Assembly: GCA_964036045.1 (NCBI GenBank) | Contig: OZ038382.1 | Location: forward strand, 2,750,612-2,814,611 | DNA length: 64,000 bases | Source of the DNA: Eutreptiella sp. 'Long Island Sound 2002' | Lineage: Eukaryota; Euglenozoa; Euglenophyceae; Eutreptiales; Eutreptiaceae | Reading direction: 5' to 3' | Part shown: positions 36,320 through 48,300 of the stretch, piece by piece | Position numbering within the stretch: position 1 is the stretch's first letter | Layout: each line of letters begins with the position of its first letter | Position numbers and translations under genes: made by a program | Notes under the pieces: model-generated | The model's database searches: none | Told to the model about the DNA's origin: nothing | What the model saw: the letters and a program-made list of their open reading frames with translations, nothing else

Positions 36320-39300
36320 ATGGAGAGTATTCTGCAAGGCCCTCCCATGCCCTTCGCCCCGCCCTTTTCCGGCATGCGACTTCCTGCACAAAGCCTCGGA
36401 CCTGAAGACACTGTCTCCCGCCACTGGCCCCTTCCCCAAGCCCTGGCCCCCGCGGGTCCCCCCGGGCCCGATCCCGCATCGCAGGCCCCGGCGCCCCCTC
36501 AGCCCAGTCCGCCCCTCAGTCACTGGCGCATCCCCAAGACACAGGCCTCAGTGCGGAGTCCCGGTCTGCACGTGGCCTCGCTGACCCCCAGGCGCGCGGC
36601 GCGCGGCCCCGCGCAGCGGCCGGGACCTCCGGAGAGCCTGCGGAATCCCTGGCCCATGGCCCCGCCGCAGGCGGTGGGGCAGAGCCCTGGCGACGGGGCC
36701 TCGCCTGCCCCCAGACCCTGTGCCGCAGCGCAGGACCGCGCCGTGCGGTCGCAGGGCCCTTCTCCCCGAGGGACCGCACCTGCGGGCGCACACGCGGCAC
36801 CAGCGGATCGCGGTGCTGCCCGCGGCACTCCTCCGGTTCCGGATGCGCCCCGCGCGAGCCCCGAAGGCCGTGAAGTGCGCCGGCCGGTCAGCCAAGCGGC
36901 GTCTGACGCGTCCGGCGCTGAATCAGTTCCCGGACGTCAAGAGGGTGCGTCCGGTCGGCCGGCCCCGCGGCAGTACATCCCATTGTCGCAGCGTGACATG
37001 CAGGCGCTGAGTGCGTTTGCCCCGATTACCGTGGGCTACCGCTTGGGCGCCCGCCTCGACCCCGCGTCATTGTGCCAGAGCCTCGCGTGCGCCTGCGGGC
37101 AGTTCCCGGGCACCCTGGGACGATTGGTGACGCGGAGGGGCCAGCGGCTCGTGGAGACGCCCTGGCACGAGGTCGGCATCCGAAACGTGGAGGTGCCATC
37201 GCAGGCTCTGGGCTGCCGCGTTGCGTGGCAGCAGGTGTTTGACGCGTTTCCGCTGCGTGCCGCCGGCGAGGGCGGCACGGAACTCATCGGAGAGAACCTC
37301 TTTCAGGTTCGCTGTGTTGCTGCGTTGGACAGTGGGGAACGCAAGCCTTGGTGTGGCAGGCACAGCCACAGCTCAATGCAGTCATTGCACCCTGACCTAC
37401 TCGAAGGCGCCCCCCCAAATCCAAGTGAATGAATGCGATGGTGTCAGAATTCCGCATGACAATCCAGCCCCAGGACCAATACCACCACCACCGCCGGCGC
37501 CGCCACTACCACTACCACTACCACCACCAGTACCACCATGCAGCACCTACCACCCCCCCCCCCCATGCCAATGGACCCCCCCTCTCGAAAGAAGAAACAT
37601 GGCCCCCCTTGCCAATGGACTCCCCCTCTCGAAAGAAGAAACATGGCCCCCCCCTCAGATTTTGCCAATGGACCCCCCCTCTCGAAAGAAGAAACATGGC
37701 CCGGGCCATTGACACGGGGGGGGGGGGGGGGTGGTACCAGCGCAACCCTCTCAGGGCGTGCCCCATCTTCAAGAAGCTGGGCCCCAGCCATCCTCGTCCT
37801 ATTCGCCATGTTCAGCCATGTTGTCAATGATCAACATGGCCACGCCTCCCAGAGTGACACCTCAGTCCCGGTACAGGGTTTTGGCCAATCCTGGCGAGGA
37901 TGAGCAGCCAAGGGTAGTCACTCTGATGACAGCCGGCAACACAACGCCACACACATGCATGCCCAATGGCCTCCCGTGCCACGTGACAGATTACTACCAC
38001 TGCCGCCGCCGCCACCACCACCACCACCACTAGGGGGGGCAGGTTGTTGCTTGAATTGGGGGGGGGGGGATAGAGCGGGGAAGGGGCTCCAGGGGCACGC
38101 CCCCCATCTGCCGGATCACACCATCTCTTGAAGAAATTGCAAACTTGTACCCTAACCACCTGGTCAGTAAAAAAAATGGTCATAAAATGGGGTCGACTTA
38201 AATGCAACTCATCCTTCCGCGTCCCTGAATGAAGCAGGCATTCCAGACCTTTGATTGTGGCCCGTGAGCAGTCCCCCTTTTCCATCGGGTATCCCCAGAT
38301 ATTGTTGAAGGGACACGCTGCATGAAGGGCCGCAGGTGCTGCATGGCAGTTATTGGGCGATCTAGTGTGAGTACCGCCGCCTCTTTTGTGCCGAGACGGG
38401 CGCTGTTCTTTTTCATTTGAAACCAGTGCTTCAAGCGGTCAAACTAGGTCACAGTGGTACAGTTTGAGACATGGAAATGAAAAAATCTAAAGTGCAGGAA
38501 ACGTGGGTAAAGGGCACAGCACCGAATCAAGAGCTGGGTGGATGGTATGCAAAAAGGAGGTGGTTCCACCCAATGCAAGTGCCCGATGTATTGACATCAC
38601 GGAACGGTCCAGCTTTGGGACGCGTTGACGATGCAACGACCCAAAAAAGCTGACATCATCAAAGGGGCTCACAAATAACACATTGGCGCAGGACAGAGAA
38701 ACAAGAAAGCAATGGTATCCACAGGCTCATGGGGTGTTTCCACGGTCGCCACAACACAAAAATGGGACATGGGTCCCACAGCCCCTCTCCTCTGCTGCAT
38801 CCCTCTCTCTGAGGCTTTATCTTTTTCTGACCACAGTGTTTCTGTTTCTCCCATGTGAGCCAAAAGGTGCCCCATGTGGCATTGAAGTTCCTGCATTGGA
38901 CTGCCTTCAACGGGCCCACCCCTTTTGCCTCTTTTACAGGTGCTCCTGTTGCACACCAAAGACCGTACTGATGGATGCACTTTGCTGGTCACCCTTGACC
39001 ATTTGCTGGGGGATGCTTTAAGCCTCATGATGTTCATGAAGACCTGGTCTAATACATATCAGAAGATGACGGGTGTCTCTTTGAAAGGCGACTCAGAGAT
39101 GGCTTTACCCGCGACGTTTTCATGCCCCAGTCCATATGGTCGTGTGATGCCCTCGGGCTCGGGATTTGGGTCAGACCTGTGGCTTGTGGGGCCTCCTCCT
39201 CCGTCCATGACGCGAGAAGTGTACCTCCCAGACCCCCTTGAAAAGCTGTTCAGTGGCGAGGAGGGTAGCCGAAACTTGGTTGACCCTTTGTGGTCACCAT

Positions 39301-42300
39301 GTGTCGATCCAGAGCAAGGCGCCATTCAACTTTTATGTCTGGGCCCCTAACCAATGGTGGGTATCTCGAGGTACCCCGGACTGGCCCCCTGGTGAAGAGT
39401 TGGCCTTTTTCGGGCTGGCGTGGATTGACTGAAAATCGCAATGTTTGGGGCGACCCCTGACGACCCCTCTGGGGCCTTGGGCCAGGCTTGGGTCATCATC
39501 AATACATTATCTTTTTTTTTTTGGGCAATTAACACCGATTAGGCTGGGCAATTCGTGTTCACGGGGTAGGGCAGCCCATTTGTGTAGTAGGAGCCGTTCT
39601 CTACAAGGTGGACTTGCCGACGGCAAACGCCCCACCCCCTTTTTTTTTTTTGCTTTTTTTCGATTTTGAGCCAACAAAACACTTTTCCGGGATCCAAGTC
39701 TGTGGGGTTTTGTTGAGGCCGTGTGGGAAGGGCGCTCATGCCGCTTTTATCATTTTTGTTCAGACAACAAGTGTTGAATGGGTTTCCGTGTGGTATCCCC
39801 CGAGAGGGATGCACTGTGCATGTCGTGACGGTGCCGCCCTGGTAGAACTCAATAGGACATGTTTTGCACCCTTGAGTCCCAAAGGGGTACAAGGGGGGCC
39901 GTCTCCTTGTCCCCACAGATGGCCAGCCCGATGACCCAAACACACGCGGAAATGCGTCCGCAAAGGCCCATGTTGGCGATGGAGACACACAACTGGGACC
40001 TTCGGCACGGGCGCCGTAGCCACCTCCTCTGACAATAAATGTCAAGGGCGACCAGTCAGTCATCTGCAGAAGGGGGGCCGGCTGGCAATATAACGCCACC
40101 CTTTTGGGCGTGTTGACCCGGGGGTCCAACTTCAGCGGGCCGAGCATGTCGTGCCACCGCTGCTGGCAGGCACTCAGGGCAGATGGGGCACGCAAATGGC
40201 AGCCCCGTGACCTTTGTGTACTTCAACCCCCGCAATGTGCACTCCTCCAATAGCGTGCGCCCTCCGGGCTTGGGCACTCCAAGGTTGAGGATGAGCTCGC
40301 AGTACTCGTCCGGGGTGAGCATGAGCGCCTCTCGGGTCAAGCTGGGAGGTGCAGGCCTTCATGACTTCTCATTGCATCCCCCACATGCAGTTGGCGACCA
40401 AGTCAACTTGCTACCAGGCATGCGGCGATGAGACTGCCCATTTCTCTTGGAGGTGACCAACACGGTCACCATCCAACAGGCCTTGGGCACGTGCTAGGTA
40501 GATGAGTTTTCTGGATTTTTTTCATAGGAATGACCAAAACTCACCCGCAAAGCTGGCTTTGCACCTGTTTGTGTTCCTCCCCTGTGGCTGCAGGGGGGTC
40601 GGGGCTGGGGGTGGGGCATGTTGAGATTTGAATCAAGGACCTCTATTCATCCTTGGTTGATGGAAACTGCAGTTTCCAAAGTCAGTTTCTTTTGGTTACC
40701 TTGACCCCCAACAGTGATCAAAAATCACTTGTAGAGCTTGTTTCACAGATTCCTTTGCGTGGTGTTCACCTTTTTGGCTGCTGGCAAATGGGATGGAGGA
40801 CGGGTGGGGAGTGCGTTGCGATTCGAATCCAGGACCCCCGTCCCCGATTTTGGGATGATCAAATATCGAATTTTCTGACGTTGGAACATGTGTTTTGCAC
40901 TACGGCTGATCATTACACATCCATGACCAGATAAGGGCCCAGTGTCAGTGGTGTGGCCAGGGGGCAATCTTCAAGGTGCCTGGCCAAAGGCAAGGGGATA
41001 TACAAGTCTGCTGAGGACCAGCTCAGAAGGTTGTATTGCTCACACAAGGGAGGTGCCCTGGTTCAGAACCCGCACAGAATTAACATTTTTCATGTTTTTC
41101 ATGCATCTTTGAATTCTTCAAAATGCTCTGAGCATTTTGAGTATACACACAAAAGGTGAAAAAAAATCCATTTTACCCCCTGCCGTACCCCCGCAAAATT
41201 TTTCTTCGATGTCCTCGGCGCCCAGATTCCCAGCCAAAATCTGAAATTGGCGAAAGGCGGGTCTGAGAATTTTCGGGGGTCCCGAGGGTGAGGGGTCGTC
41301 CCCTTGTCCTGACGTGTCATGCATTTTTTCTTCCGGTCGCTGTCCATCCTGTGACCTGCCCCAAGGGGTAGGGGCAAGAGCAGGGATAAGGGGCAGGGGC
41401 AGGATCAACGGCATCCGTAAGGCAGCGGCAGGGCAGAGGCAATTGGCTGACTTTGGCTCCTGTCCCCAAGGGGCAGAATTGTTCTTTCACAAAAACTTCA
41501 TTAGCCCGACATACACACTTCAAAATGATCAGCGCAACGGTCCCCAGCTGGACTTGGCAGCAGGATACGTTCACAAGGGGGCAACGGGACGGACCGTTTC
41601 AAGGCGGCGTACAATAGGGGGGGGGTCTGCACTTCTGGCAGGGGAAATCCGCTGCGCCTGCCCTTGCACCTCCCCCTCTACCCTTGCTCTCCCCCGTCCC
41701 CTCCGCTGCATCTGCCCTTGGTGCACGAACTTTGGGGAGGCTGGGGGGGGGGGGTGGAGGATGGCGGCGCGCACGTTAGGCACGGCGGGGAGCAGGATGA
41801 CCCCAAGGCCGAGCCCTGCGAAGAGCGCGCTCTCGGCAGTAGCGCAAGGAGCGAGCTGACGCCAGGCGGTCCAACGCTAATCCTGCCCGGGTGACGGCCC
41901 GACCGAGCTGCCGTCCGCCCAGTCTGTGGTGCAGCCCAGTGCTCTTACCGGTCGTGCATCTATTCACAGGACTCGCGCCGGGGGTGGTCCGGCGATTCTA
42001 TTTTCAGGCCACGGAGTTTACCGCCGTCAAGAACCATATTAATGCTCAGGATCGCAGCACTCAGGTCTATCCTGGGCGCCTTTGGGGCCTTGCGTGGTAG
42101 CCCTGCCTCTGCCCCTGCCCCTGCCTCTGCCCCTGCCCAGGCACAGCGGTATTGGTACTAGTCCCGGAGCAAGCGGGTGGAGTTTGAGAATGAAGATGAC
42201 TTTGGCCCTCAACAAATGGTAAACCCACTCCCCGAACATTCCCCTAACATTCCCTTTGGATTGATGTCACTGAGATCGAAAAAAAAATAGTGTCATCAAC

Positions 42301-45300
42301 ACACAGGGCAGGGGGGAGGGGGAGAAGGAGAGGCGTATTTTGTACCACTCCTCATGTCTGCAGCCTTTTGCCCCCTCACCGCATCCTCCCTTGCCGGTCC
42401 CGAGAGGCTTCACATGCCTTCTTTGGATGCTGCCGTGACGAAATAGTGTCGTGTGCAACAATGACGCCCGAGTGCCTCAGGTGCGGTCCCTGTTTTGGTG
42501 GGGGGGGGAAGGCTTCTGCATCTTGGCAGCTATGACGTTACTGATTGGGTTGTGAAAGGCCAAAAGCGTGCCCACAAAGCAACAATGCTCGGAACACATC
42601 ACACATCACAACATATCACCATCACGAAAATAGCCCAGCCATCAGCAGTGCCGACAGTGGCGATGTACTCCTCTGAGGGAGGCGGAGGCATGTACGAGCA
42701 CAACGGCGCAACTAGCATGGAATCTGAGTGGCCATCAAGAGTCCAAGGTTGATTTTCAGGTAGACGATTTTAAAGACCCGGAGGAAGAGGAAAGTGAAGA
42801 GGAGGAGGTCCATGCACTCCGTCTCCCATGACTACAACTCTAGCAGTGGCTTTAGCTCTTTCAGCAGTAGTTCAAACTCATCATCCCCATCCGCACCCTC
42901 CAAAGAGGAAGTTTGCGCAGTAGGGCAACACAAAAACATCTGCAGTTGTTCTGCCAAACACGTCAAGGGGTCTAGTATAAGGTTTTTTCCCCACCCAATA
43001 CTGGTCAGAAAGCGAGTAGGTAACGCGGCTGCTTGGCGGAGTGAAACAAAATGCATCACATCGTGAAACAGCTGTGTGGCAAAGATGGGCGCTGTGGGGT
43101 CAGATGAGACATGAACTGTACCGAAATGATGGCCCTGCAGAACTGGGCACCCTCCAAGGGAGAACGAACCACAACATACATCAAGACGATCACCTCATGG
43201 AGCATGGAGCGGTATGGGGTAGGGGGTCTCTAGGAACTGCATGATGAGGGCTCAGTATTGTTGGACCCGACCTGAGATGAATAGGGCTACTGGCAAACGG
43301 TACCCTGGGGAAGTGCGCTTTCTAAGAGAAAGACAGAAGTGGGTGCGTTAGGATGGTGGCCACTTCCCACGCTCCCTTTCCAAGGCTTTTCGGTTTTTTT
43401 CTTTCACACAAAGGAGAACTACTCCTGTCTTCTAAAGCCCTGTTCGAAAAGTGCTGAAGCAGCCAACCAAAACTTCCCACTTTGTGGGGAGTACTGGAAA
43501 TGGTGCATAACAAATTTCAAAATTTCAAATGTTGTCCCCGTCTCGCATGCCCCGACATATTCCATGCACATCGCGATCACACAATGGCCCTCCACACGGC
43601 CATGCCTCCCAGGTTACCACCAACGACATTCTAATGGCAGTGGCCGCTTGTTCACTTGGGCTGTTCGGCAATCCTGACTCTCGCCACACTACTGCTCGCT
43701 TGGCTTGCATGGCTGATTCCCGTGGACGCGGAAACGCGAAAGGTAGCCCTCTCTTCAGCTGCGACCCAGGTAGGCAGGTACCAGAACAGAGTTTTAGAGG
43801 GGTAGGGGCGCAGGGGAGGGGCTGCAGACTCCATCGAAGGTTTTCACACTCCTGATCGGTTCATTTTGGGGCGATAACAACAGCGTGCAACTTCTCGGCC
43901 ACACATCTTTGAAGCGGTGGCACAGCGGGTACATCGCATACAATTTGGATGAGTCGGCGGGTTGGGAGAAGAAATCAGTACGCGGTGTGGCATACACCAG
44001 TGCCTGAGGGCACCCTATTAATTTTCGAGACTGTTTAACCACCCGCCCCGCACAATACGGGACCAACCCATAGGCAGAGCAACCCATAGGAAGGGTATCA
44101 CGTGCGAGGTGCCCACGAACGTGAGGACCAGCATCTTGTACCCTCCACCCACCCACCCACCCACCCACCCACTTCCCATTGTCCAATCTGTGCCAAATGG
44201 ACCGCGTTTTTTGGGCACTGCAATTTTTTTCGGTGCTTGTTTTTTGGTGTTACCACCAGCGACCACTTTTTTTGCCGCAATCTTCCCAGCTGGTCGGATG
44301 TTGACCATCACTTTCACTTCGTGCTTGTTTGCCTTGTGTCCACATTTTCAAAGCTATAAGATCACCTAGATCAAACATCATGGCGAAAGCATATTTCATA
44401 CAAGAGATATGGATTGGTCCGTGGGTTGCGCAAAAGCTACGCCTTGCCTAAGCTACAACCTTTTCTCTTCAAAGAGGCGCAGATTATGAACAAGCCACAA
44501 ATGACTTTGCAGGAGCTCATTCTCATATCTTCCTCCTTTTGTCCTTACCCACGTGCGACGTTCCGTAGTGCCGCATGGGAAGCTCATTTGAAGGGAGCCC
44601 TGGTCAAACGTTACATGCCAAACCGCAGTCCCTGGGAATCGCCTCAAGAGCCACCTCTATCGGAGTGGTCTGGTGTAGGGCAGCTTTGTGCACGTCTGTT
44701 GTGCAGATTTCTTTGGCAACGGTGCACTTCCCCTGGACATCTTCATTCCCTGGAACATCATCCAAATGCATGACATTGCACCGGTCGCGCGCTCCATCCG
44801 CAATTCCATAGAGCAGGTAGTTGCTGTGATCCAGGAGCTCAAATGCAAGGACACAGGCATGCAGGGCTGTGGTGTTGCTTATTTCGGTTTGCATGCTTCA
44901 CACTCCCAGGCAGAAGCTTGACCGTCCCTGGACACCGATTGGAACACCCCTGCCCCTGGGGGTCATTCGCGTGGCATACCCCAAGGCATGATATTGGATG
45001 TCCAACCCCTTGTACAATCATGATTTTGCCCGGCAAAACAATCCCCCAATGGATTTTTCGACTCTATCCCCCTGAAACTGGGCTGGGACCCTCGCCGACC
45101 CCGAATGCCTTTGTTCACGATGTTGAGTGCCTGCTGGGGAGGTGAAGGACAGGTGCATATACCATTAAACTGGATACCATTTTTTAGGGAGGGGGGGGGT
45201 GGGGGGGGATTGGGGGTCAAAAGCTTGTGGTCAGAAGGATTTGAACCAGGGTTGAGTATAAAAAAGGGCTCAGGGGTCGACCACGTCGGCCGGCGACCAC

Positions 45301-48300
45301 CGATGTGACGGCCGAGATTCGAACTGCCGCTAGGCGGCTCATCGATTGGGTGTTCCACCACTCGAACACTGAGGTCCCTGTGTAGCAGACGTCCCCAATG
45401 TTTGTAATTGTAGACTGCAACTGAAAAAAGCCAAACTGTGTGTTTCTGCCTGCCTGTCTGCCTGCCTGCTTCCCCGACTTGCTGCCTGACCAACTGCTTG
45501 CCTGCCTGTCGGCCTCTCTTCGAGGTGCCTTGCCAAAGGCAATAGAATTTTTTTTTTTGGAGGAGGTACCCCGTCCCTGGTCCAAACCCCTGGTTCCTAC
45601 CCCCCTTCCCCCTTCCCCCCTCCCCCCTTTCCAATTCTGGTCTGAAGCTGAATTTGCTCAATTGTTCTAAATGTTCTACCTGTGTTGGCGCCTTGTATGT
45701 TGCCGAAGGGCTGGTTCAACTGAGCTCATGTTGAATTTTACATTGCTACAGTCGTCCGGCAGTGAGAAAATGTTGTTGGGATATGAGGTTTCTGTATAGT
45801 GATGTGTTCTCTGTTGCCTACCACAGGAAACAGAGGCCTCAAACTCTTGATAACTTTCCTGTAGGAAGTAAAAGGAAGCATCTAAAAGCCTCTTAGAATC
45901 AAATAAACGCACAAAAAATTTAGCAGCTTTGGTGTGTTGCTTTATCTGGAGGGTTAGGAGGGCGCGTGATCTCCTTCGTACTCCTCTCTTACCTACCGGT
46001 ACTCGGAGGGCAGGAGACGGGCCCTGGTGGGGTTTTAACTTACACCGGAGCTGGATGCGCTACCACCAAGGCACACACCCCTATGGTATACACAGCATGT
46101 CACAGACATGAAGAGTGGATGTATCCAATGTGGCAACCCCTACCCCTGCACGGGTATGCACTTGGTATGGGTGCTAGGGGACTGGGAACTGGAGAGAAAT
46201 GGTAGATGCCTGTGTGGCCCGTGTCACACCGCAGGTCCTGCCTCAGCGTCATGCCACTGATTTTGCCAAATGATGATTGACTGACTTGTGTTTTGTCGCA
46301 GGCTCCACCCTCGGTGTCATGCAACGGCTGCCCAAGCCAGAGCAAGTGCGGCAGCGCTTCAAGATGCAAGCTCTCCAACGCATGCAACGCATGCAGGAGA
46401 TAGAGGATGAAGCGATGGGTACCTTTCGCAATGTATTTGGTGCCATGCAGTGTGGGTACGGCTTCTCATCCATGGGGACCCCCGTGTGCAGTGTGAGATG
46501 GTTAATATGTATGGGGAGCCTGAAAGCATGACTAGTCAAGATTTGTACTCTATGATGGTACAAGTGTACTAGCAACTAAAGCAGAGGGTGTGGGCAAGTT
46601 TTGTGGTGTCACAAGGACGTTGGCTGACTGCATAGTTTGACTGGGAAGTGTAGTTGGTGATCCCACAGCGAGTGGGCGTCGGGTGGTGTCAACCTTGGTG
46701 GGTAGGTCACATGGTTGTTCCCATATTTGGTTCATGGGACAACGTGCGTTGCTGCAGCTCATTCGGCAGACCCTCTTTCGGCAGCGGGATCCTCCTTCAG
46801 GTGACACAGTTCGTTTGTTGTACACAATATTGTGCACGCCGCCGAGAGAGGGGCGGAATGTGTAGGTCACGACTTAGTCGGCAAGGGCTGACCTACTACT
46901 AACGGGTCTTGGGAATTAGGGGATGGGCCTTGTCTAGGCTTACCTTATCCTTGAGTTCAAGCCGCCTAAAGTGTGAGCGACTCGGTGTGTGGACGAGTCA
47001 ACAACCGAACTAGACGGCAATACTCTCGAACAATGAAAGAGCGATGACCGCTTGGCTTGTGTCACGGGGGCTTTTCGGTAGCTAAGTATCCGTTGCTTCA
47101 TGGCCTCCCTTCAGCAAACCCCCTTTCCTATCCTTTCAATGTAGCCCCCCCCCCCCTTCTGCCCCAAGCCTCCCAATGCATGAAGAAAAAGCAGAGTTCA
47201 ATTCCCCTCCCCACTGCTCCCCTTCTCGGGTACAAAAGGAAAGATTAGAAAGGATCAGGACGCCCTCGTCGGGGGCCCAAGAGCTAGCCCGCTGGGTTGT
47301 GTTTTGCCTGAGAAGCACCATCAGCTGGAAGGACCCGCACTAGCAGATGTTATGGCGGGACTGCCCTGGCACCCATAGATCAAGGAGTGAATGTGGTCCA
47401 GGGGGTGAACCACAAAGGATACCGCCATGCGGCCTTGTTGCGCCTCTTGAGCCTCTGGAAAAGTAACAGTATCTAACCAGCCTTTACATGATGCTAGTGG
47501 TATTATGCACTATGAGGGGGGTACTCCGCGCTATGAGTGGGGGGGAGGGGTTCGGGTTCGGGTTTGGTCTCGGCAGAGGTCAGATCCACAACCAGACCCT
47601 GTCCCTTGGTAAGCTTGACCGGACCCAAGTGCTTCAGTGTGCCCCGTCTCATGAAAGTATTGGCCATCCTTGAACCCTGCAATGGTGTGCGCAGGAGGGA
47701 GATACTGCTGTGCGTGCGTGTGTCCCCAGAAGGGACCCTCTAATACAGGCTCACTTACACAAATGGTGTATGGGTGGGCGGGTCCATGTGTCTCCAACAT
47801 GTACCAGGAGGGGGCGATGGTCTGTGTGTCCCCTACACGCATTCGAAGGATGCGTGGGGGGGTCCATGTGTCTCCATGCACTACCGGGGATGGGGCAGGG
47901 TCTGTTGCCCATGTGTCTGCTACATGCACTGGGAGGGATGTGTTGGTGGTGGGGGGGGCTGGCGTCTCTTGCATGCACCATGAGGCACGGGGGGGGGGGG
48001 GGGGGCTCGCTTGTGTGGCTCCTACATGCACTAAGAGGAATTGGGGCTAGGCTGTGTGGATCCTGCATGCACGAGGAGGCATTGGGACAGGGGGTTGTCC
48101 ACGTGCCTCCTGCACGCAATACAATGCTGCTGCTGATCCACACCCAGTGAGAGCGAGCAACTCGTGCTTGCCCCGCCGATCGTTCGTGGGCTGGACAATG
48201 CCGGGAGGTGGGCATCTGAATGCGGTTTGTTTTCGGTTCATAGTTTCACTTTTCGTGCCGCCTTCACTTGCCATTCATTGAAAGAAGGCGGCCTTCATTG

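Noticed and set aside
44604-44894. 96-codon minus frame
   Set aside because: The plus strand here carries the FGN and IR blocks of the acyltransferase in phase with both neighbouring exons.
45300-45395. Functional tRNA gene on the minus strand
   Set aside because: Acceptor-stem pairing fails at several positions and the T stem does not close.
47531-48031. 166-codon minus Pro/Thr-rich protein
   Set aside because: The frame is produced by the ~50-bp minisatellite.
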